This document shows positions 11,618-22,413 of a stretch of 64,000 nt of DNA, in pieces. Source of the stretch: Pseudo-nitzschia pungens (Eukaryota; Bacillariophyta; Bacillariophyceae; Bacillariales; Bacillariaceae); NCBI GenBank assembly GCA_037355855.1, contig CM074763.1, forward strand, positions 4,092,001-4,156,000. Direction: 5' to 3'. The first letter of the stretch is position 1. Every line of letters starts with the position of its first letter. Both the position numbers and the translations under genes were made by a program. The notes beneath the pieces were generated by a model. That model was not told the DNA's origin. It saw only the letters and a list, made by a program, of their open reading frames with translations, and did not search any database.

Positions 11618-12607
11618 ATGGTCAGATTCCATACCATGGGCACCACCAAAGGGACAATATCCAGCCCTGAGAACATCAACATTCTCAGAGACCCAAATGG
11701 CATCAATTGGTGTTCTGGTAGTGTTTCTGTTGTGAGTGGCAGGAGGAGAAGACGTACTATGAAGTGTAAGAATGGCCTCTCTGAAACCAAGAGCCTTGAG
11801 CTCAAAAGACAAGCCATCAGTTCGAACATCAGCATTCTGGTCAATCCCAACAATGACTTGATCACCTGCACCCAGGCAGACCTGAAGGGCAGCAGTCAAA
11901 TCCCTGTGAAAGAGAATGCATGGATTGGGACTGAAAAGATTTTCAGCGGCTTGAAAGTATCGGTACTGTTGATTCCAGACTGAGCCAAGATCCCTATCAT
12001 TTTCAACTGGGCAGTAGGCAGAAAACATGGTGACATTGTAGCCATCCCTGCCCTGAAACTTGACAAAGGACCATCTGCCAAGACCAGATGGATCAGCTCC
12101 ATGTGCAATCTTGTGGGAGCTGAACAGCTGGTCAATGGAAAAACCTGTGCCGCCAGGCTGAAGCCAAGAGCAGGTAGAAGCTTCATGCTTGTTGTTAGCA
12201 AGATAGGAAAAACTTGAGGGACTGACATTCTTCATGCGCCGATTGAAAAGATCACAGGGCAGGAGTTTGGATTCATTCAAACAATGTTCAGCAAAAAGAG
12301 CCACACTGGCATTGCTCTTGACAAATTGACGGGAGTTGTGCTTGGACATGGACATAAAGGCAGCTCTGCGCTGTGGTCCAATGTTTTGGAAAGTGATGAT
12401 GGTGGAGTTATAGGATGGAGCTTGAGGGAAGGAATGACCAAAACTGTCAGAATCCTTAGCAGCAAGAGATTCTCCATGAAGAGTTAATTGGACAAAATGA
12501 GAGACAGGGGAAGAGGCGGAGGGGGAAAGGGGAGAAACAGGAGAAGCATTGATGGGATTTGGATTGGAAGGCATCCCATCACACCTCATACCAGAAGAGC
12601 TAACCAT
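11618..12607 (-). pseudogene. LINE C ORF2, N-terminal fragment
   Basis: This is the N-terminal 330 or so codons of ORF2, from the ATG at 12607 that overlaps the ORF1 stop (ATGGTTAG); another in-frame ATG lies at 12679. It covers most of the APE-type endonuclease: an AEHCLN segment, GIDQNADVR and TPIDAIWVS, ending at GMESDH. The frame is then lost because LINE A is inserted right after the SDH motif. What remains is very similar to copy D. Without RT it cannot act by itself. Confidence 0.88.
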
Positions 12608-13095
12608 GATCAGAAGGAAACCGAGTCTGTCGCACGGAAGGAAGAGTTGCCGGAGCTGATTTGGTGGAGACATTGGCATGGCTCAAATCACTGACACTAG
12701 CATCATGGCTGGAAGAGAATGCAATTGCAGCAACTCCAAGCCTCAATGCAGAGGCTGCATCTTCCCCACCACCGGCAGCAGGAACTGCAGTTGAGGACTC
12801 AGGAGAGGCCACAGGGAGGTCACCAGCCATGGCATTATGGGGAGGGTCAGGAACTTCAGGGGGAACTTCAGGAGAGATACCAGGGGAGGCATCAGCCTTG
12901 GCCACATGGGAAGGATCACCGCCAGGAGGAACAGCACCTGCAGGCGCTGAGGCCTGGACAGCAGTAAGATTGGAAGTGCCAGTCGCTAAAGTATCCATGG
13001 ATTGAGAATCATCAAAGCCTCCACCACCACTGTCAGCACGGGCTTGGAGGTTAAAGTGCAAATCCAGATCAAAAGTGAGATCGGGAGCAAGGTCA
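12600..13095 (-). pseudogene. LINE C ORF1, C-terminal part
   Basis: This is the C-terminal 160 or so codons of ORF1, separated from the rest by X1. It encodes the segment beginning near TFDLDLHFNLQ, a Gly-rich stretch, an Ala/Pro/Ser-rich tail and the full-length ending SVRQTRFPSDHG with TAG at 12600-12602. Joining it to the part that resumes at 15147 accounts for a single ORF1 once X1 and one copy of the 19-bp duplication are removed. No other lesion is obvious in this piece. Confidence 0.85.
13077..13095. repeat. Target-site duplication of X1, left copy
   Basis: The 19-bp sequence GAGATCGGGAGCAAGGTCA lies directly before the (TAA)n tail of X1. It recurs exactly at 15128-15146 on the other side. 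This length is typical of target-primed reverse transcription. Confidence 0.92.
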
Positions 13096-13127
13096 TAATA
13101 ATAATATACTTATTTAAGTAGGAAAAT

Positions 13128-13169
13128 CCACCGAAGGTGGTTAAAAGCTACTCAGTCTGTAACCAGACT
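13128..13169 (-). other. X1 3'-end stem-loop pair
   Basis: Two small hairpins lie close to the tail. One is CCACC-GAA-GGTGG at 13128-13140. The other is AGTCTG-TAAC-CAGACT at 13154-13169. The LINE 3' UTRs have the same two hairpins, but the first has TCACC/GGTGA arms there, so both sides of the stem have changed together. They are likely recognition structures for the reverse transcriptase. Confidence 0.75.
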
Positions 13170-13919
13170 TTATCGTCGCCTCAATCGAAGAGAGGTTAGG
13201 CCCCAAGTTGTAGAACGACGCGCCGCCTCAACCATGGGGAATAGGCCCCAGGTTGTAAGGACGGCTATTTTGCAAACGAACCTTGGTAAGAAACAGGAAA
13301 AAAAAAAACGAACCAGTCCAGAGCACAACAGACACTGCTGTTGCAAAGCGTACAGGAAACGGGGTAACAAGAACGTGAAAGGGAAAGACACAAGCAAAAC
13401 TGTCCCTCCAATGCTGGTGTGCAGCATCCGTAATGCTAGTGGTCAGCTGACACAAGCAAAACCCTGACTAGATACATGGTATCTGTAATGCTAGTGGTCA
13501 GTGTACAAAAGCAAAACTCCTCTCTGAATGCTGGATTGCAGCATCACCAGTAATGCGAGTAGTCATCCCCAAACACATCCTGAACCACATTCCTTACCAC
13601 TGTATGGTACATAAAGTACAGAGCCTACTACCAAATTCGTAACAGCTGTCCTTCTGTTCGAACTTCGTAGTAGGAGACACGTAGAGGCGGTGGAGCCTAC
13701 TACCAAATTCAAATTCGTAACAGCTGGCCTTCTGTTCGAACTTGAACTTGCTCTCCTGTAGTAGCTTGGAAACAGGGCCTTAAAGTGAAAACACTTATGG
13801 ACCATCAGGGCTGTAGGCTTGAAAACAGGTCTCTGCTGTACTGTGAACTGGAGGGGTATATGTAGGTGGTGGTGCGTTAAGTAACATGTACTTAGCAGCT
13901 TTGGGGCTTGGGTCATAAA

Positions 13920-14600
13920 AACAGTAGGTCCATAATCAAAAACAATTATGGACTATCAGGGCAGTAGACTTGAAAACAGATGACAGTTGAAGTGTGCATC
14001 TGAGAGGGTTATGTAGGTAGGAGAGCCTTAAGCAAGCTGTACTTAGCGGCTTTGGGGCTTGGGTCAGGAAATAGTAGGACCTTAAGTGAGAACACTTATG
14101 GTCCAGCAGGGCAGTAGACTTGAAAACAGATGACAGTTGAAGTGTGCATCTGAGAGGTATATGTAGGTAGGAGAGCCTTAAGCAAGCTGTACTTAGCGGC
14201 TTTGGGGCTTGGGTAAGGAAACAGTAGGACCATAAGCGAAAACACTTATGGTCCATCAGGGCACTAGACTTGAAAACAGATGACAGTTGAAGAATGCATC
14301 TGAGAGGTATATGTAGGTAGGGGAGCCTTAAGCAAACTGTACTTAGTGGCTTTAGGGCTTGGGTCAGGAAACAGTAGGACCATAAGCGAAAACACTTAGG
14401 GTCCATCAGGGCAGTAGACTTGGAAACAGATGACATTTATACAGTACACCTGAGAGGGTTATGTAGGTGGTGGAGCCTGAAGCAAACTGTACTTAGCGGC
14501 TTTGGGGCTTGGGTCAAGAAACAGTAGGACCATAAGTGAAAACACTTAGGGTCGAGCAGGGCAATGGACTTGAAAACAGATGACAGAATTTCTTTTGTTT
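13920..14600 (-). repeat. 150-bp tandem repeats of X1 with hairpins
   Basis: The phrase around AGACTTGAAAACAGATGACA recurs at 13962, 14112, 14262, 14412 and 14562, a strict 150-bp period (five units, some imperfect). Each unit has an inverted repeat with an 8-nt loop. In the best unit the arms are GGACCATAAG and CTTATGGTCC. Because 150 is a multiple of three, an open frame of 166 codons runs through the array at 13936-14436; it is repetitive and I do not regard it as a gene. Confidence 0.88.
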
Positions 14601-15127
14601 AAAAAAAGATTCCTACAGTGGAAGGGGCTGTTCGTGAACTTCGACTTGAAAAGACTTAAGAGGACTCAGCAAGGAACTTCGAAGAATGTAGAACATTAAG
14701 TGAGAATCACTTAAGCAGCTTGGAAACAGTGTAGAACATTAAGTATAAGATATACTTAAGGGCCTTGGAATGGAGCTGGGAAACAGATCGAAGCAGAAAT
14801 ACAACGTTGTTGTCGGTTTTGCTGTACGGTAGAATCTGTACTGGAAGTGCTGTAGAAAATTATGTGTCGGTTTGCTGCTGCTGCTGCTGCTCGATCGGCC
14901 GCCGAGTGGTGAATTGGCAACCAAAGCAACCAAACGAAGCATCCAGCAACTGAACCGATAGCAGAAACGAAGAGCGCAGGTCTTGGTTAATACATGTAGG
15001 TCCTGGGGTTGTGATTGGGGGTGTATAAGGGAGCGAGATATCGCATGGTAAAGTTGTGTAGAAATCTACGTATTTTTAGTACTGGAACATCGGAACGTCG
15101 GACAAAATGCGCTTCGCGCAAATTGTA

Positions 15128-15146
15128 GAGATCGGGAGCAAGGTCA
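15128..15146. repeat. Target-site duplication of X1, right copy
   Basis: This is the exact partner of the 19 bases at 13077-13095 and directly follows the 5' end of X1. It marks the point where ORF1 of LINE C resumes. Confidence 0.92.
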
Positions 15147-17917
15147 ACTGACAAGTCATCATCAACAAGTTCCCAATCTCGCGCATCCCCATCACCAAAA
15201 AAGGGAAGAGAGTTATCCTGCATTGGATCTGCAGCAGGTGCAGTTTCCACAACACAATTGACTGCATCATCCCAATGGTAAGCTTCCATTTCAGTCAAGC
15301 ACTCAGAAGAGAACCATTGTCTAACACAAGAACCATACTGAGCTTCCAGTATAATAGGCAGGAAAGACAACATGGCCATTGCTTCAGCCTTGGTAGTGAT
15401 GTTGTACAAAGCAAGGATCTCGCCTCGGTATGAACTGGTATCAACAGAAAGAAAAAGAGGCCATGACCAATTGTCACGGGTTCTGATGCCCAGAAGCACA
15501 CTGCGCAGTGTCTTTAAACCCAGCCCTTGGCCCAAGTCAACTGGAAGATCAAGATCAACTACCCCCAGAACAGGAGCAGTTTCATGGCTCTCAATAAATT
15601 TGGCTTGGCGGTGCTTAGCCTGGCGAACAGTCTTGAGCTTGGAGGGGGGAAGAGGTCTGTCAGAAGGATTGGTAGCTGTCTCAATAAACTTGTAGAATTT
15701 ACCATCAGGTAAAGAGGCAATGTCTGAAGGTTTGCAACGGTTGAACTGGGCTTTGAGGAGCTTAACAGTTTGGGCGCGCTTTGTAGCATCACATAAAACA
15801 TGAGCAGCCAGAACCGGATTGGGATCAGGAGTTCTGGAGTTGTCAAGGCTGATATTCTTCCTGATAACAGCAATAGGACATGCCTGAAACCTGGGATGAG
15901 TCTGAAGCAATTCGTTGTAGTGGTCAAGATCAAAACTCTGCATGTAAGATCCAAGGAGAAAGCCACAGGTGACAATAACTGGGGCCTGTATGTGGTCATA
16001 TTTCAGGTCCATGTCACGGTCTCTGAGCCTCTGGAGCAATTGTGCTGAAAAGAGTTTCTCCAGGGAAGCACTGTGTCCCACAAAGAATCGTAGATGAGGA
16101 GCAGTTCTACTGCGAAGCCAGAGCTGAGCAACATACAATTCCAAGGTCTTCCTGTCAGGAAGTGTCGTCCAAAACTTGGTAACAGGCTTGGCCTTGGGGT
16201 TGAGCCTGGCTCTTGAGGGAAAAACATACAACACCAGGCGCTTGTCAACAGTCCATAGAAGATCCAAAGCTTCCTTGAGAGACTTGAGCAGCTCATCATA
16301 CAGTTCCCCAGGGCGTTGTGACATCAACCTTGGAAGGGACAGAGTGACATAAGAACTATGAGAACACTTGGTGCCAGCAGTGACATCCACTGGAGCTCTA
16401 GAATCACTGGAGCAAACCCCTCGGCGTTGGAGGAAATGCCCAGCAGAGGAGGACAAGACAGTAGCATCACCACCACCAGGAAGAAAGGACACTGATTTGG
16501 AAGTGGAAGATTTGGAAGTGGAAGCATCATCAGCCACTGGTGGCGCAGGTGTAGGAGGGCGCTTCTTGAAATGCCAATGAGAACCAAGCACCTGATTGGC
16601 TGCCCACCATACTTTGCCTTCAGTGCTAGGCAAAAGGTTGCCCTCACAATACAGGTCATCAAAACACTCAGGAGACATCTTGACCAAACCAATAAGACAT
16701 TTCTTCAGAGCCTGGCCAGGTGGTTGCTTGGTCCAGGCTGGGGCAGAGCCTTGAAAGCAAGCAGAGGCAATAGAAGCCAAGGAAGCTACAGAGGCATTGC
16801 GCCAGTCTGGAGTGTCCGGAAAAACCTGAGCATAAACAGGAGGGATGGCAGTCCGGCAAATATCATGGATGGATTTTTTGTCTTTACCCTCCTTCTTGCT
16901 GAAGAAGTGTGTAGGGCTTGGACACCCAGCCCATAACCGGTTACCTGTTGGAGATTTTCGAAAGGCATGAATTGCAGATGGTATAGGAGACTTGCCAGAA
17001 CAGGGACCCTTACCATAAAAACACCAGAAGAAGGAAGCGGAATGAGCCCTGTTGGCAGCAGCCAGAGCCTCCTGGCGTTGGGAGTGGCGTGCTTGCTGCT
17101 GAGAGGGATCAGACTTCTGGGCAGAGGAAAAGGCAAGAGTAGATTGCTTGAGGATAGATGAAGCAGGGACCTTGCCTGAGGTCCCAGAACCCTTTGGTGT
17201 GTGTCTGGACGTCTGTTGGCCTGGCAGCTGGGAGCCTGCCTGGTTGGATCCTGGCTGCTGGGAGGCTGGGGGCCGGGGTCCTGGCTGCTGGGAGCCCTGC
17301 TGCTGGGAGCCCTGCTGCTGGGAGCCTGAGGACTGGGAGCTTATCAGCTTGGGGTCTGACAGCAAAGTACCTGACGACGGAGAGCCTGACAGAGTACCTG
17401 ACGGCGGAGGACCTGACTCCTGGGAGCCTAGCTGAGAAGCTGTTGACAGAGAAGAAGTTTGCAAGGAATCCCCTGGTGCAGAGTCCCCTGGTGCAGATTC
17501 CCCTGGTGCAGATTCAGTGCCAAGCATCTCAACATCAGAGAGCACACCTGCAGAAGAAGAAGGCTTCAAGGAATCCCCTGGAGCAGGTTCAGTGCCAAGC
17601 ATATCAACATCAGAAAGCACACCTGCAGATGAGGACACAGAAGAAGATGAAGACATATCATCAACAGAAGACCCATGCATAGAGGATGAAGAGGCTGATG
17701 AGGCAGAGGAAGAGGATGATCTGGTATCAAGAGTAGGAGAGGGAGTAGTAAGAGCAGAGGTGACACTAGAATGTCTTGGAGGGGTCTTTTGCACAAATGG
17801 GCGCTTGTTAGACCGAGTCTCAGAGGCAGACCTAGCAGAAGAAGGAGGCGTGGAAGATCTTTTCTTCCGGGAAGCTGCTTGGGAGGTGGGCCACCCCTTA
17901 GTGGGAGGGGGAGGCAT
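15128..17917 (-). pseudogene. LINE C ORF1, N-terminal part
   Basis: This is the N-terminal 930 or so codons of ORF1 from the ATG at 17917 (MPPPPTKGW). It matches A ORF1 along its length: a Ser-rich start, a Gln-repeat region (fewer GSQQQ units than A), the conserved FFWCFYGKGP block and the acidic DDSLPFFGDGDARDWE segment. It is cut after VDLAPDL by X1. Two small in-frame duplications are seen: one around AGVLSDV(D/E)MLGTE and one giving STSKSSTSKS. The frame is also open far upstream into the GC-rich array, to about 19723, in phase with this ATG. Confidence 0.87.
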
Positions 17918-17944
17918 TGTACCAGAAGTGGAGCACTGAGGGCA

Positions 17945-20560
17945 GATGACAAATGCCGGGGCAGGAGAAGCACCGGTGGAGGGCAAATTAACAGCAGAAA
18001 ACCTCCAGTGGAGTGCAGGAGCACCAACTGAAACGCCGCGCTTGAATGGAGAAGCACCGGTTGAGTACAAAGGCCGGGGCAGGAGGAGCACCGGTTGAGG
18101 GCAAACAACAGCTGAAAAGCAAGCAAATGTGTGCTGGACCAACAGCAGACACGCCTCTTGGATGTGCAAGTGCCAGGTGATGACAAAGGCCGGGGCAGGA
18201 GAAGCACCGGTTGATGACAAAGGCCGGGGCAGGAGAAGCACCGGTTGAGGGCAAATCAACAGCAGAAAACCTCCAGTGGAGTGCAGGAGCACCAACTGAA
18301 ACGCCGCGCTTGAATGGAGAAGCACCGGTTGAGTACAAAGGCCGGGGCAGGAGAAGCACCAGTTGATGACAAAGGCCGGGGCAGGAGAAGCACCGGTTGA
18401 GATCAAAGCAACAACGGAAAAGCAGGCAATTGGGTGTTGGACCAACAGCAGACACGCCTCTTGGATGTGCAAGTGCCAGGTGATGACAAAGGCCGGAGCA
18501 GGTGAAGCACCGGTTGAGGGCAAAGGCCGGGGCAGGAGAAGCACCGGTGGAGGGCAATCAACAGCAGAAAACCTCCAGTGGAGTGCAGGAGCACCAACTG
18601 AAACGCCACGCTTGAATGGAGAAGCACCGGTTGAGTACAAAGGCCGGGGCAGGAGAAGCACCAGTTGATGACAAAGGCCGGGGCAGGAGAAGCACCGGTT
18701 GAGATCAAAGCAACAACGGAAAAGCAGGCAATTGGGTGTTGGACCAACAGCAGACACGCCTCTTGGATGTGCAAGTGCCAGGTGATGACAAAGGCCGGAG
18801 CAGGTGAAGCACAGGGTGAGGGCAAAGGCCGGGGCAGGAGAAGCACCGGTGGAGGGCAAAGCAACAGCAGAAAACCTCCAGTGGAGTGCAGGAGCAACAA
18901 CTGAGACGCCGCGCTTGAAAGGAAAAGCACCGGTTGAGGGCAAAGGCCGGGGCAGGAGAAGCACCGGTTGAAGACAAAGGCCGGGGCAGGAGAAGCACCG
19001 GGTGAGGGCAAAGCAACAACTGAAAAGCAGGCAATTGGGTGTTGGACCAACAGCAGACACGCCTCTTGGATGTGCAAGTGCCAGGTGATGACAAAGGCCG
19101 AAGCAGGGGAAGCACCGGTTGAGGGCGAAGGCCGGGGCAGGAGAAGCACCGGTGGAGGGCAAATCAACAGCAGAAAACCTCCAGTGGAGTGCAGGAGCAA
19201 CAACTGAAACGCCGCGCTTGAAAGGAGAAGCACCGGTTGAGGGCAAAGGCCGGGGCAGAAGAAGCACCGGTTGAGAGCAAAGCAACAACTGAAAAGCAGG
19301 CAATTGGGTGTTGGACCAACAGCAGACACGCCTCTTGGATGTGCAAGTGCCAGGTGATGACAAAGGCCGGAGCAGGTGAAGCACCGGTTGAGGGCAAAGG
19401 CCGGGGCAGGAGAAGCACCAGTTGAGAGCAAAGCAACAACTGAAAAGCAGGCAATTGGGTGTTGGACCAACAGCAGACACGCCTCTTGGATGTGCAAGTG
19501 CCCGGTGAGGACAAAGGCCGGAGCAGGTGAAGCACAGGGTGAGGGCAAAGGCCGGGGCAGGAGAAGCACCGGTGGAGGGCAAAGCAACAGCAGAAAACCT
19601 CCAGTGGAGTGCAGGAGCAACAACTGAGACGCCGCGCTTGAAAGGAAAAGCACCGGTTGAGGGCAAAGGCCGGGGCAGGAGAAGCACCGGTTGAGAGCAA
19701 AGCAACAACTGAAAAGCAGGCAATTAGGTGTTGGACCAACAGCAGACACGCCTCTTGAATGTGTAAGTGCCAGGTGATGACAAAGGCCGGAGCAGGTGAA
19801 GCACCGGTTGAGGGCAAAGGCCGGGGCAGGAGAAGCACCGGTGGAGGGCAAATCAACAGCAGAAAACCTCCAGTGGAGTGCAGGAGCAACAACTGAAACG
19901 CCGCGCTTGAAAGGAGAAGCACCAGTTGAGTACAAAGGCCGGGGCAGGAGAAGCACCGATTGAGGGCAAACAACAGCTGAAAAGCAAACAATTGGGTGGT
20001 GGACCGACAGCAGACACGCCTCGTGGATGTGCAAGTGCCAGGTGAAGACAAAGGCCGGGGCAGGTGAAGCACCGGTTGATGACAAAGTCCGGGGCAGGAG
20101 AAGCACCGGTTGAAGACAAAGGCCGGGGCAGGAGAAGCACCGGGTGAGGGCAAAGGCCGGGACAGGAGAAGCACCAGTTGAGAGCAAAGCAACAACTGAA
20201 AAGCAAGCAGTTGGGTGTTGGACCAACAGCAGACACGCCTCTTGGATGTGCAAGTGCCAGGTGATGAAAAAGGCCGGGGCAGGAGAAGCACCGGTTGAGG
20301 GCAAAAGCCGGGGCAGGAGAAGCACCAATGGAGGGCAGATCAACAGCTGAATAGCAACCTGTTGGGTGCTGAAGCAACAGCAGACACTGCACTGGGATGT
20401 AAAAGGGCCAGGTGATGACAAAGGCCGGGGCAGGAGAAGCACCGGTTGAGGGCAAATCAACAAACTGAAAAGCACCTGTTGGAAGACAAAAGCGGGGGCA
20501 GTATAAACACCAGTGTAGTGCAGAGGCCACAATAGAAACGCCGCTTGGGTGCAGAAATGC
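17945..20560 (-). repeat. GC-rich tandem array in LINE C 5' UTR
   Basis: About 2.6 kb of the same tandem repeat family as in LINE A, here longer. Large units recur almost unchanged; for example the block containing GCAATTGGGTGTTGGACCAA recurs near 18427, 18730, 19029, 19299 and 19458. Between these blocks the short unit AGGCCGGGGCAGGAGAAGCA is repeated one to three times. The size difference from A (about 1.6 kb) and G (about 0.8 kb) shows unit gain and loss. On the minus strand one frame is open through much of the array and continues into ORF1. Confidence 0.85.
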
Positions 20561-22033
20561 CAGGGTATAGGTTGTATGCTGGGAAACAGGGTACAGCAGC
20601 AACAACAGGTCCAACGTTGGTCTGGACAAGGAAAAATTCCAGGGGAACCAAAAGAAAAGACTGGAGCACTACCAGAAGAGTCACGTTGGAAACCCACAGA
20701 GGTGCTCTGGAGTTACAGAATTTAGAAACTCCAGTAGACCACTGCAAATCGTGTAGAAACAGACTGTAGAAACCGACAACTGGCTTGTATCAAAGGCCTG
20801 GTATTAGGGAAGCTGCTTGCTTGAAAACAGGGGCTTTAGTAGGAACACTTAGGGACCGGGGGATATCAATGGCAGGGCACACTTAAAAGGCTCAGGAGGG
20901 AACTTGAAGTTCAAACTCGCAAGTACTTATAAGTGGAAACAGTATCCAGGGGCAATTGTCTTGAAAACAGGGACCTTGAGCGAGACACTAAGGGACCAGG
21001 GTTGCAGTGGAAACAGTATCCGGGGGCAATTGGCTTGAAAACAAGGACCTTGAGCGAGACACTTAGGGACCAGGGAAGCTGCTTGCTTGAAAACAGGGGC
21101 TTTAGTAAAAACACCTAGGGACCAGGGGGAGGCTTGTGTCTTGAAAACAGTGTCAAACTTGAAGTTCAAGTTGGGGTTGCTTAATAGCGAAAACACTTAG
21201 GGATCAGGGAACTCGTGAACACTTAGGGACCAGGGAAATTGTAGTCTTGAAAACAAGGGGCGACAGTAGCTATAGTCTTGGAAACAAGAATGCAATAAGT
21301 AGGAGGTACTTAGGGATCGGTTGGTCTTGGCTTGAAAACAGGTGTAGTAGGGGGAGCCTTAAGCAAAAACACTTAGGGACTGGGGGGCTTGGCTAGGAAA
21401 CAGGGTAGCTCTTAAGTGATTGACACTAGTAAGAGCAGGGGGCAATTGGCTTGAAAATAAAGGGGAACTGGAAGATATGCTTGCGCGAACTTGCAGATAC
21501 TTAGGGATCAGCGAGTAGGAACCTTCTAGAAGGGGGGTGTATATGTGTTCTATCTTGAAGAATGTAGAACGTTAAATGGGTTCGACCTTGAAGAATGTAG
21601 AACGTTAAGTGGGTATCACTTAAGGGGCTTGGAAGACTGTATAGCGTTAAATAAAAAGATGGCTTGAAAACAGATCAAAAAAACAAACCAAGCTCGGAGA
21701 CGAAGCGGAACTGAAGCAGAGCTGCTGTAGAATTAGTACTGCAATTGCTGTAGAAAATTATGTGTCCTTGTTTTCGGTCGTGTTGCTTGTTGCTTGCCGA
21801 CCGGCCGACCGACAGGAAACAAGGAACCAAAGCAACCAAAGGAAGCAAGGAGCAGCCAAACAAACAGCAGAATCAGATAGGCGAGGTCTCTGTTAGTAGG
21901 TGTACTGCTTGGTGTTGTTGTAGGAGCTTTAGAAGTGAGGGAGATATTAAAGGGGAAATTTGTGTAGAAATCTACGTGTTTTAAGTACTGGAACATCGGA
22001 ACGTCGGACAAAATCGCGCGTCGCAAAATTGTA
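20561..22033 (-). promoter_or_regulatory. LINE C distal 5' UTR
   Basis: This non-coding region is nearly identical to 10151-11617 of LINE A. It has spaced CTTGAAAACAG and ACTTAGGGACC motifs, small TTAAGTG/CACTTAA inverted repeats near the 5' end, and the conserved terminal sequence at 21960-22033. No open frame here looks like a gene. It probably holds the LINE's internal promoter, but that is inference from position. Confidence 0.6.
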
Positions 22034-22108
22034 TGTAGCCCCATTACACTTCCCTACACAGGAGCCTTAGCACCACAGTCCATAGCATCCATCTTGGATA
22101 TCTTCATA
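22034..22108 (-). mobile_element. Copia Y LTR fragment
   Basis: On the minus strand these 75 bases match the first 75 or so bases of the copia Z LTR: TATGAAGAT at the edge, then a GTGCTA...CCTGTGTAGG pattern and GGCTAC. They are diverged, for example GATATC where Z has GATGTTC. The fragment is bounded by the 5' end of LINE C and by the tail of LINE D, both inserted into it. The rest of this old element continues at 45763. Confidence 0.8.
22092..22108. repeat. Target-site duplication of LINE D, left copy
   Basis: The 17-bp sequence TCTTGGATATCTTCATA lies directly before the (AAT)n tail of LINE D. It recurs exactly at 45763-45779 after D's 5' end, more than 23 kb away. This shows that the two separated parts belong to one LINE. 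Confidence 0.9.
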
Positions 22109-22413
22109 ATAATAATAATATACGTATTTAAATAACTTTAATCACCAAAGGTGAAACTAAATTACTCAGTCTGTAACCAGACTTTAACGTCGCCTCCATC
22201 GAAGAGTCAGGACCCCAAGTGGCAGAACGACAAATTTTCAAACAAACCTTGAACATCAAGCAGGGAAAAAGACATACAAGTCCCACAAAATAGGGACTTG
22301 AGAGAAAGTGAGATGGGAATGTGGATATTGGGATAAGATCCAGTATCAAAAGTTATATGACAGGATGAGAAACAGGAACAGAAGACAAAACCAAAGTACA
22401 AAGTGGAAGCACC
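22109..22413 (-). other. LINE D 3' UTR and (ATT)n tail
   Basis: About 300 bases lie between the ORF2 stop and the tail. In sense orientation it has two stem-loops near the end, AGTCTG/CAGACT (22168-22183) and TCACC/GGTGA (22142-22154), then an ATTTAAAT palindrome and a short run of ATT repeats. A simple (TAA)n-type tail instead of poly(A) is known from the I clade of LINEs. This region is shared by E and G and, in changed form, by X1 and X2. Confidence 0.85.

Larger units (their letters stand above)
13096..15127 (-). mobile_element. X1, short non-autonomous LINE-like element
   Basis: This is a 2.03-kb element on the minus strand with no credible protein. Its 5' end (15127 side) matches the LINE 5' terminus over about 60-70 bases. 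Its 3' end (13096 side) matches the LINE 3' UTR: both stem-loops are present and it ends in a (ATT)n-type tail. Between these lie an array of 150-bp repeats and a stretch at about 13270-13560 with short direct repeats around GTAATGCTAGTGGTCAG. It is flanked by a perfect 19-bp duplication inside LINE C ORF1. A near-identical sister, X2, lies at 36606-38719. I infer that it is mobilised by the LINE machinery. Confidence 0.9.
11618..22033 (-). mobile_element. LINE copy C, interrupted by X1 and by LINE A
   Basis: This is a minus-strand LINE whose 5' end is at about 22033, adjoining a piece of copia LTR. Its ORF1 is interrupted by the short element X1 (13096-15127), with a 19-bp duplication at each side. 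Its ORF2 is cut at 11618 by the 5' end of LINE A, so the rest of C should lie left of A, outside the window. It has the same GC-rich 5' array as A and G, and this is the longest copy of that array. Confidence 0.88.

Noticed and set aside
13936..14436. Open frame of 166 codons in X1 (and its twin at 37445-37945 in X2)
   Set aside because: It exists because the repeat period of 150 is divisible by three; no start context, no domain, and it crosses the hairpins.
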